Below, in pieces: positions 7,631 through 14,794 of a stretch of DNA of 25,620 nt; the first letter of the stretch is position 1, and each line of letters opens with the position of its first letter. Location: contig CABRZO010000011.1 in NCBI GenBank assembly GCA_902475455.1, forward strand, positions 1-25,620. The letters are read 5' to 3'. The notes below the pieces were generated by a model. The model saw only the letters and a program-made list of their open reading frames with translations. It searched no databases and was not told the DNA's origin. The position numbers were made by a program, and so were the translations under genes. The stretch is from an uncultured Eubacteriales bacterium. Its GTDB lineage: Bacteria > Bacillota > Clostridia > Oscillospirales > Oscillospiraceae.

Positions 7631-9115
7631 TCACTTGGCGGGGTAGAAGCCGCTGGGGGCCTCGTTGAGGTTGATCATAATGTTCTTCTTCTGGGAATAG
7701 GCGTCCAAAATGCTCAGATCGTTCTCACGGCCGATACCGGAGCGCTTGTAGCCGCCGAAGGGGGCGCCGGCGGGAATCTGGTTGTAGGTGTTGACCCACA
7801 TGCGGCCGGTTTCGATGGACTGGGCCACCCGGATGGCCCGGTTGAGATCCCGGGTCCAGACGGCACCGCCCAGGCCATAGGTGGAGTCGTTGGCCATGGC
7901 AATGACCTCTTCCTCGGTCTTGAACTTGATGACCACGGCCACTGGCCCGAAGATCTCCTCCTGGGCCACCCGCATGTCATTGGTGACGTTGGTAATCAGA
8001 GTGGGTTGCATGAAGCAGCCCTTGGCACATTCTCCCACGGTGTACCGGGCGCCGCCGCAGGCGATGGTAGCGCCCTCTTCCTTGGCAATGTCGATGTACT
8101 TCAGAATCTTGCGGACCTGGCCCTCGTTGATCTGGGAGCCCATCTGGGTGTTGGGATCCAGGGGATCGCCCACCTGAACCTTGCTGAAGGCGTCCACCGC
8201 TGCTTCCACGAACTTGTCGTAGATGCCCTCCTGGACAAAGACCCGGCTGCCGGCGCAGCAGACCTGGCCCTGGTTGAAGAGAATGCCCAGCTGCAGGCCG
8301 TCGATGGCCATATCCCACTGGCAATCGTCAAAGTAGATGTTGGCACTCTTGCCGCCCAGCTCCAGGGTGGCGGGGATGAGCCGATCCGCGGCGGCCTTGG
8401 CCACGCTGACACCCACCTCAGTGGAGCCGGTGAAGGCCAGCTTCCGGAAGCCCGGGTGATCCAGAATGTATTGGCCGGACTTGCTGCCGGCGCCGGTGAC
8501 AATGTTGACCACGCCGGCGGGGAGCAGATCCTCAATAAGTTCCATAAAGACCAGCACACTCAGAGGCGTGACGGAGGAGGGCTTGAAAACCACGCAGTTA
8601 CCGGCGGCCAGAGCCGGGGCCAGCTTCCAGGCGGCCATCAGGAAGGGGAAGTTCCAGGGGACGATCTGGCCTACCACGCCCAGAGGTTCCCGGAGCACCA
8701 GACTCATAAAATTCCCGTCCAGCATACTGGCGGAGCCCTCGGTGGTGCGGATGGCGCCGGCGTAGTAGCGGAAGTGGTCGGAGGAGTAGGGCACGTCAAT
8801 GGCGGAGGTCTCCCGGATGGGCTTGCCGTTGTCCATGCTCTCTACCTGAGCCAGCAGCTGGGCGTTGGCGTCAATGCGGTCAGCGATCTTCATCAGAATG
8901 TCGGCCCGCTGGCTGGGAGCCACTGACTTCCAGCCGGGATAGGCGGCCCAGGCGGCCTTGACCGCAGCGTCCACATCGGCCTGGGTGGCCTCAGCGCACT
9001 GGGCCAGAGGCTGGCCGTTGGCGGGGTTGGTGGTGGTGAAAACGCCGCCATCGGAGGCGGGAACCCATTTGCCGCCGATGTAGAGGTGATAACGTTCTTT
9101 CAACTTGCAGTCCAT
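7631..9115 (-). CDS. NAD(P)-dependent aldehyde dehydrogenase (ALDH superfamily)
   Basis: The enzyme oxidises an aldehyde to the carboxylic acid through a covalent thiohemiacetal on cysteine. The product is 494 residues, standard for this family. Visible motifs are PWNFP (oxyanion Asn, about N155), FKPSS (cofactor-binding Lys, about K178), FTGSTEVG, LELGGKSA (general base Glu, about E252), GQVCCAGSR (nucleophile about C286) and EEIFGPV. Starting at 9115 gives MDCKLKERYHLYIGG with AGGAGG 7 bases away; the ATG at 9121 would be only 1 base from it. The pattern resembles betaine-/general-aldehyde dehydrogenases, but the substrate is not readable. It is divergent from a PucR-type regulator that probably controls it. 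Its -10 is perfect while no -35 is visible, suggesting activator dependence. Confidence 0.95.
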   Translation of the reverse strand: MDCKLKERYHLYIGGKWVPASDGGVFTTTNPANGQPLAQCAEATQADVDAAVKAAWAAYPGWKSVAPSQRADILMKIADRIDANAQLLAQVESMDNGKPIRETSAIDVPYSSDHFRYYAGAIRTTEGSASMLDGNFMSLVLREPLGVVGQIVPWNFPFLMAAWKLAPALAAGNCVVFKPSSVTPLSVLVFMELIEDLLPAGVVNIVTGAGSKSGQYILDHPGFRKLAFTGSTEVGVSVAKAAADRLIPATLELGGKSANIYFDDCQWDMAIDGLQLGILFNQGQVCCAGSRVFVQEGIYDKFVEAAVDAFSKVQVGDPLDPNTQMGSQINEGQVRKILKYIDIAKEEGATIACGGARYTVGECAKGCFMQPTLITNVTNDMRVAQEEIFGPVAVVIKFKTEEEVIAMANDSTYGLGGAVWTRDLNRAIRVAQSIETGRMWVNTYNQIPAGAPFGGYKRSGIGRENDLSILDAYSQKKNIMINLNEAPSGFYPAK

Positions 9116-9149
9116 ATCCATTCCTCCTGTTTGTTTGGTTGATGGCTGC

Positions 9150-9155
9150 ATTATA
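9150..9155 (-). promoter_or_regulatory. -10 element of the aldehyde dehydrogenase promoter
   Basis: On the minus strand a perfect TATAAT (9155 to 9150) lies 35 bases before the ATG. The 17-bp-spaced -35 position reads AGAAAA, which does not resemble TTGACA, and instead overlaps a TTTTCTTGT half-site (9173-9181, plus strand). This fits an activator-dependent promoter. Confidence 0.6.
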
Positions 9156-9201
9156 AGACTGTGGACCGGCGGTTTTCTTGTTTGGAAAAACGAAAGGTTT
9201 C

Positions 9202-9231
9202 AATTTTCTTGTGTAAAAACACAAGAAAATT
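9202..9231. promoter_or_regulatory. Perfect palindromic operator between ALDH and PucR-type gene
   Basis: AATTTTCTTGTG (9202-9213) and CACAAGAAAATT (9220-9231) are exact reverse complements separated by 6 bases. A further half-site TTTTCTTGT at 9173-9181 repeats the one at 9204-9212 with a 31-bp offset, close to three helical turns, so the sites face the same side of the DNA. The right arm covers the -35 position of the regulator gene, whose extended -10 is TGA-TAAAAT (9243-9251). Confidence 0.75.
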
Positions 9232-9335
9232 GCTTCCACCTGTGATAAAATAAAGCGGGAGCTTTGTTTCCTATACATGAAAACCATGAAAATGACGGGG
9301 AGTTTCCCCGGAGAACAGATAGAAGGTGTGTTCCG

Positions 9336-10619
9336 GTGAAAGAACGGGAAGGCGACATCCGGGTAGGCGAGGCCAGTCGGCTTTTTCTGGATGTCATTGA
9401 TCAAAACGGGATCCAGCCGCTGGTCCGGGCGGCTTCGGAGTTTTTCGGCGTTCCGGTGCTGTTGACCGACGAGCTGTTTCATATCCGCTCCGTCTGGCCC
9501 CGGGAGGGGACCGGCGTGCCGGCCTTGGATGAGAGCATCCGCAACGGCGCCATCAAAGCGGAACGAGAGTGGCAGATCCTGGACGAAAACTTGACCGGGG
9601 GCAATGCCTTTTACGAACCCTTTTATGCGGACAGCGGCGTCTGCCAACGGCTGCCCCGGCTGTATGCGGAGTTGGTCTGGCAGAATGAGGTGCAGGGACA
9701 TGTCATCGTCTACCTGGGGGATAACCCCTTTCATCCGGAGGATCTGGAGATTGTGGGCAAGCTGGCCTGTCTGCTGTCCATGAAACTGCGGCACCGGCAG
9801 GCGGGGATGGACCGCTGGACCGCCACCCTCCAGGCCAAGCTGGAGGTGCTGCTGGACCCGGCCACACCGCCCCAGGTACGTCAGCCCGCCATGGAGCTGC
9901 TGGAGCAGGAGATCAAAGGGGAATATGGCATCATGGTGACCACCATCGGGGCCAGGGCCTCCCAGAAGGCCTTTGCGGACTATGCGGTGACTCAAATCCA
10001 ACAGCGGTTCCGCAACGTGGTGGTGCTGGTCTACGATCAGACCATTGTCACCCTGCTGGGGGAGGTCAAGCGCAACGCAGTGGAGGGTCAGCTTCGGCCG
10101 GAGAACAACGGCCTAGTCAAGTGGCTGTTTGAATACTTTGGCCAGTATGACCTGGTCAGTGGATTGAGCGATCCCTTCAGTGATATGGAGGATCTCTATC
10201 TCCAGTATCGCCGGGCGCTGCTGACTGCCCGGATGACGGAGCGGCTGAAGGGGAGAAAGCACGGGATTTTTCGGGATTTCATGCCTCTGCCCATGCTGGC
10301 GGCGGTGCTGGAGACCGAACAGGTGGAGACCTTTTTAAACCCGGTGCTGTTTGAGATGCAACGCTACGACCGGGAAAATCAGACAGAGTACTTTCAGACC
10401 CTGTTCCAGTATGGCATCTGCCTGGGAGACAAGGATGCCGCCGCCGCCAGTTTGGCCATCCACAAAAATACGCTTTCATACCGGCTCAATCGCATCTCAG
10501 AGCTGTTCCAGGTGGACTTTTCTGACCGTCGCGCCCGGCTGAATCTGGAACTGAGCTGCTTTTTGTGGTTTTTGACCCACGACACCGAGCAGTCCGGCGG
10601 CCAAAACTGGAACATTTAA
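9336..10619 (+). CDS. PucR/CdaR-type helix-turn-helix transcriptional regulator
   Basis: The product is 427 residues if translated from GTG 9336, which stands 7-9 bases after AAGGTG (9323-9328). The open frame extends to 9264, but there without a ribosome binding site. The C-terminus holds the PucR-family helix-turn-helix: GDKDAAAASLAIHKNTLSYRLNRISELFQVDF, about 45 residues before the end. The middle (LYLQYRRALLTARM...) resembles the GGDEF-like/PucR linker, and the N-terminal ~190 residues look like a GAF/purine-catabolism-type sensor. Family members usually activate catabolic operons in response to a small molecule. Here the neighbour is the divergent aldehyde dehydrogenase, with a strong palindrome between them that also overlaps this gene's promoter, so autoregulation is likely. 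The ligand is unknown. Confidence 0.88.
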   Translation: MKEREGDIRVGEASRLFLDVIDQNGIQPLVRAASEFFGVPVLLTDELFHIRSVWPREGTGVPALDESIRNGAIKAEREWQILDENLTGGNAFYEPFYADSGVCQRLPRLYAELVWQNEVQGHVIVYLGDNPFHPEDLEIVGKLACLLSMKLRHRQAGMDRWTATLQAKLEVLLDPATPPQVRQPAMELLEQEIKGEYGIMVTTIGARASQKAFADYAVTQIQQRFRNVVVLVYDQTIVTLLGEVKRNAVEGQLRPENNGLVKWLFEYFGQYDLVSGLSDPFSDMEDLYLQYRRALLTARMTERLKGRKHGIFRDFMPLPMLAAVLETEQVETFLNPVLFEMQRYDRENQTEYFQTLFQYGICLGDKDAAAASLAIHKNTLSYRLNRISELFQVDFSDRRARLNLELSCFLWFLTHDTEQSGGQNWNI

Positions 10620-10711
10620 AGCGGGAACGGGCTGGGAAAACAGGAAAAAAACCAGGATAGAGACAAGAAAAATAATATCCCCTCCGGTCAAAAATTTTTT
10701 TGAAAAAGGTA

Positions 10712-10740
10712 GTGCAATTTGGAAAAATGTGCGCTATAAT
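10712..10740 (+). promoter_or_regulatory. Promoter of the thiolase gene
   Basis: A perfect -10 TATAAT (10735-10740) with GTGCAA (10712-10717) at 17-bp spacing as the best -35. Just upstream, 10688-10703 is a short AT-only inverted repeat (TCAAAAA, two bases, TTTTTGA), which could serve as an UP-like element or a weak terminator of the regulator gene. Confidence 0.65.
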
Positions 10741-10813
10741 AGAATCACTTTGGTAAAACCAATTTCAAATCTATGCCTACCACTAAAATTTAATTAATTT
10801 GGAGGTAAAACAA

Positions 10814-12040
<1,227 letters not shown>

Positions 12041-12085
12041 TTGTACCGATTACAGGCAGCACTGTCACAGTAGTTACTTATCATC

Positions 12086-12121
12086 AAAAAGCCTCGAAAC
12101 CGTATGGTTTCGAGGCTTTTT
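12086..12121 (+). terminator. Strong intrinsic terminator of the thiolase gene
   Basis: A 16-bp perfect stem (12086-12101 with 12106-12121), loop GTAT, ending in TTTTT, then C and seven T. The A-run on the 5' side would also allow termination from the opposite strand. Confidence 0.95.
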
Positions 12122-12181
12122 CTTTTTTTGTATGTAATTCCAATGAAAACTGTTGCAATACGAACCTTTGTCAGAAACAGG

Positions 12182-12262
12182 AAAAAGCGGTTGTGGTCAA
12201 GGGCACCCCATGGTATGATAAAAGTGCTGTGGCATTTTTTGTAAAAATTACAACCGCTTTTT
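12182..12262. repeat. 13-bp perfect inverted repeat around the Gly-rich/Rhs locus promoter
   Basis: AAAAAGCGGTTGT (12182-12194) and ACAACCGCTTTTT (12250-12262) are exact reverse complements, separated by 55 bp that contain the best promoter of the downstream operon. Read as RNA it would be a long-loop hairpin followed by one further T; read as DNA it resembles the arms of a small invertible promoter segment. Which of these, if any, applies is not decided by the sequence. Confidence 0.55.
12191..12219 (+). promoter_or_regulatory. Putative promoter of the Gly-rich/Rhs operon
   Basis: TTGTGG (12191-12196), a 17-bp spacer and TATGAT (12214-12219) with extended -10 TGG at 12211-12213. The -35 is weak (3 of 6). 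It overlaps the left arm of the 13-bp inverted repeat. Predicted transcription start is near 12226, giving a leader of about 70 bases. Confidence 0.45.
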
Positions 12263-12295
12263 TACAGCAGAGAAAAAAGATGGGAGGTGGCAGCT

Positions 12296-13603
12296 ATGGA
12301 GCGTTCCAGGGAACTGGATTCTGACGAGCAGAAGAACGCGGAAGCGGAGTTTTATGCCTATGCGGCCCGATTTGGTCTGACAAGGGAGGAGATCCTGGCG
12401 CAACCGGTGATACAGCGTAAGACGGGGGGAGAGACCATCCAGGCCCTGCGGGATCGGCTTTCCCTGGCCACGGCCGCTATGCGAAGCAAGCGGGCGGCCA
12501 CTTTCTTTGACAATATCAAAGCTCGTTCCCGGTTGGGGCAGGGAATCCACGACCGGCTGGAGGCTTACGCCTTTGCCGATGGGGAGTTTTCCGAGGCGGA
12601 TCTGGAGGGGATGCGCCGCCATCTTCCAATTCCCATTTTGTTTACCTGCACGCGGGAACTCACAGTGGAGGCGGGGGCGTGTCTCGACTTGACTACGTAT
12701 GCCGAGGAATGGGGGCTGAGCCGGGGAGAGGATCTGGCCACAGTGTTGAATGTCCACCGGCTGATCTTAAAAAAAGATGGGAAAATTCAAGTCAGGGGAA
12801 ACATCTTGGTCCTGCTCTGTCAGGAACTCATCAATGAAGGCGGGAGAATCGAGATTTTACCCACGGATTATTCCTATGAAAACGCCTATGCCGGGTCTAT
12901 GAACGGGGCCGATGGACAGAACGGCCAGGACGCAGGATTGCCCAAAGTTACGCCGGTGCTCCCGATGCTCTCTACCTTTTTAGGCCGGTTTTATGAGGGA
13001 GAGCCGGTAGGACCCTTGCATGGCGCAGATGGAATCAGCGGAACAGATGCCGGAAATGGCGGAAAAGGCTTTTGCGGAGGCGCTTTAAAGCTTGCGGAAG
13101 TCAATATCAGAAAGATTACAGGGGTTACTCCGCTCTCCATCTTGATTGCCGGAGGCCGGGGCGGCGATGGCGGTGCTGGCGGCCAGGGCGGAGATGGAAG
13201 CGCTGGAGCGGATGGCGGCCCGGCCTATTGCACCTTTGCCGAGAGAGTGCCGCCAGGAGATGGTGGCAATGGCGGCAACGGAGGCCGAGGCGGTGATGGT
13301 GGCCGGGGTGGTAACGGCGGCACCTCCTCCAATGTATATTTGGAGATCCCAGACGCCAATCTGGTGGCCCTTACGGTTTTGCCCGGCTACGGCGGAGCTG
13401 GAGGTCCGGGCGGAAAAGGTGGTATGCCGGGAAAAGGTGGCATGCCCGGAGGAGAGGAGGGAGATTGTGGAACTGATGGTGTAGCGGGTAAAGATGGAAA
13501 AACCGGCGCATTCGGTTGGACAAGGCCGGCCGCCGCCGTCTTTATCTGCGGCGAACGATGGAGCATGGATCAACAGAACCAGAACGAAAAGGAGACGACG
13601 TAA
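12296..13603 (+). CDS. Glycine-rich repeat protein A, first gene of the Rhs locus
   Basis: I do not recognise a named family. The 435-residue product starts at ATG 12296, 8 bases after GGAGG (12283-12287). Residues 1-100 are charged and helical (ERSRELDSDEQKNAEAEFYAYAARFG; a possible J-domain/TerB-like helical look, not proven). Residues ~100-200 are beta-rich (LTVEAGACLDLTTY..., GKIQVRGNILVLLC, GGRIEILPTDYS). Residues ~283-343 are dense GGxGGx repeats (GGRGGDGGAGGQGGDG, GGNGGNGGRGGDGG), with a second block at ~364-385 and collagen-like GKDGKTG near the end. There is no signal peptide, membrane segment or sorting motif. It is a full-length paralogue of the next gene, to which it is coupled by a TAATG stop/start overlap. 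The repeats could fold as a polyglycine-II bundle; the role is unknown. Confidence 0.8.
   Translation: MERSRELDSDEQKNAEAEFYAYAARFGLTREEILAQPVIQRKTGGETIQALRDRLSLATAAMRSKRAATFFDNIKARSRLGQGIHDRLEAYAFADGEFSEADLEGMRRHLPIPILFTCTRELTVEAGACLDLTTYAEEWGLSRGEDLATVLNVHRLILKKDGKIQVRGNILVLLCQELINEGGRIEILPTDYSYENAYAGSMNGADGQNGQDAGLPKVTPVLPMLSTFLGRFYEGEPVGPLHGADGISGTDAGNGGKGFCGGALKLAEVNIRKITGVTPLSILIAGGRGGDGGAGGQGGDGSAGADGGPAYCTFAERVPPGDGGNGGNGGRGGDGGRGGNGGTSSNVYLEIPDANLVALTVLPGYGGAGGPGGKGGMPGKGGMPGGEEGDCGTDGVAGKDGKTGAFGWTRPAAAVFICGERWSMDQQNQNEKETT
13140..13320 (+). repeat. Degenerate GGN/GGC codon repeat encoding GGxGGx
   Basis: Short imperfect tandem units built on GGCGGNNNNGG, encoding Gly-Gly-X triplets of protein A, interrupted by a unit containing two non-glycine strands. 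The synonymous codons vary, which argues for selection on protein sequence rather than a recent expansion. Confidence 0.7.
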
Positions 13604-14748
13604 TGATGACAAAGCAGAACAACGGACTGAATGGTTCCCCGGCGGGGGGAGAAGAGGTCAAGACGACTGTGCTTGAAACACCGGAACAGCTGGCTCAGTA
13701 TATCCGGCAGATCTATCCGGATGGGGTCACCGCATCCAACGACATTATTGCTGAATTTGCGCAGGCAATTCAGAGCAACGCACCATTGTCGGAAGATCAG
13801 CAGAGGCTGCTTCAGGTTATTTTACCGATGCGCCTGAACGCAATTCAGATTACCGAAAAGACGTTGGGTAAAAATGAATGCTGGAACATTTCGGACAGCT
13901 ACCAGGAAAATAATATCAACCTCAAAATCGGTACATTGACCATGTGGTCAGGCTCCAGCATTGTCTGTGAGGGCAAATGCATGACCTTAGACATCGCTAA
14001 ACTGGTGATCAAAAATGATTATTCAGCCCCCAGACCATCAAATGACGAGGCGGCAGATATCCTGATTCTGGGCATCGGTGGAAACAACGGCGTGAATGGA
14101 GCCAATGGATCTGCCGGTTCTGCCGGTAACAAGGGAGCGGATGGCACAGTCAAAGTGGGTGGTTCCTCTTGCAGCTCAGGAAAGACGGGACAAAATGGCG
14201 GTACCGGTGGAAATGGTGAGGACGGAGGAAAGGGCGGCAACGGAGCCGCAGTGCCGGAGACGAGAATTTTCATCCATGAAATTGAGGACACCATCACGAT
14301 TGGAGCCAGACCCGGCAACGGCGGCAATGGTGGCAACGGTGGCAACGGCGGAGCAGGCGGTAACGGCGGCAATGGCGGCAACGGCGTTACTTCCGGCTGC
14401 GCCGGGTCCAGCGGGGGCGACGGTGGAAATGGCGGCAACGGCGGAAACGGTGGCAACGGCGGCGATGGCGGCGACGCCGGCAATGGCGGTACTGTGTCCG
14501 TCTATGTTCCGGTGGGCTGTGCGAATCAGATCTTTACCAACGCCTTTATCCCTCAGGGCGGCGCCGGAGGAAAAAAAGCCCTGGGCGGAGCAGTTGGCAA
14601 CGGCGGCAACGGCGGCTCCAAGGGAAAAACCGGCTCCAACGGCAACAAAGGCCAATTTGGCGCCAATAAGGGAGAAGATGGCACTCCGGGAAAAACCGGC
14701 GCCAACGGCACAAAGGCCACCATCACTGTCAGCGAGACAAGTTTTTAA
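13603..14748 (+). CDS. Glycine-rich repeat protein B, second gene of the Rhs locus
   Basis: The 381-residue product starts at ATG 13603, overlapping the TAA of gene A, with GGAG (13591-13594) 8 bases upstream; translational coupling is likely. It repeats the layout of gene A. A helical segment ends in LSEDQQRLLQVILPMRLNAIQI (compare A: FSEADLEGMRRHLPIPILFTC). A beta-rich part follows (LKIGTLTMWSGSSIVCEGKCMTLDIAKLVIKNDYS), then GGNNGVNGANGSAG, and GGNGG arrays at residues ~237-297. The strand TVSVYVPVGCANQIF parallels NVYLEIPDANLVAL of A, and the tail is collagen-like (GKTGSNGNKGQFGANKGEDG). It lacks a signal peptide and membrane segments. The 46-bp gap to the giant gene has no promoter, so all three are probably one transcript. 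Function unknown; an adhesin-like or scaffold role is only a guess. Confidence 0.8.
   Translation: MMTKQNNGLNGSPAGGEEVKTTVLETPEQLAQYIRQIYPDGVTASNDIIAEFAQAIQSNAPLSEDQQRLLQVILPMRLNAIQITEKTLGKNECWNISDSYQENNINLKIGTLTMWSGSSIVCEGKCMTLDIAKLVIKNDYSAPRPSNDEAADILILGIGGNNGVNGANGSAGSAGNKGADGTVKVGGSSCSSGKTGQNGGTGGNGEDGGKGGNGAAVPETRIFIHEIEDTITIGARPGNGGNGGNGGNGGAGGNGGNGGNGVTSGCAGSSGGDGGNGGNGGNGGNGGDGGDAGNGGTVSVYVPVGCANQIFTNAFIPQGGAGGKKALGGAVGNGGNGGSKGKTGSNGNKGQFGANKGEDGTPGKTGANGTKATITVSETSF
14312..14500 (+). repeat. Tandem GGC-AAC-GGC/GGT codon repeat encoding GGNGGN
   Basis: A nearly uninterrupted array of 9-bp units (Gly-Gly-Asn), with a break at VTSGCAGSSGGDG, encodes most of the glycine-rich core of protein B. 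Near-identical units make length change by slippage possible in steps of 9 bp without breaking the frame. Confidence 0.8.
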
Positions 14749-14794
14749 CCGACGGCGGGAGATGAATCATCCCTAAGATCTGGGAGGCGATGAA

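Noticed and set aside
12168..12190. SigH-type promoter (AGGAAAA at 12179-12185) before the Gly-rich operon
   Set aside because: No GAAT-type -10 lies at the required 11-13 bp spacing.
14019..14483. Minus-strand frame rich in PPLPPLPP
   Set aside because: It is the antisense reading of GGN repeats; no start signal and pure compositional artefact.
13140..14500. Possible CRISPR array or minisatellite
   Set aside because: Repeat units are 6-9 bp codon multiples within open reading frames with no unique spacers.
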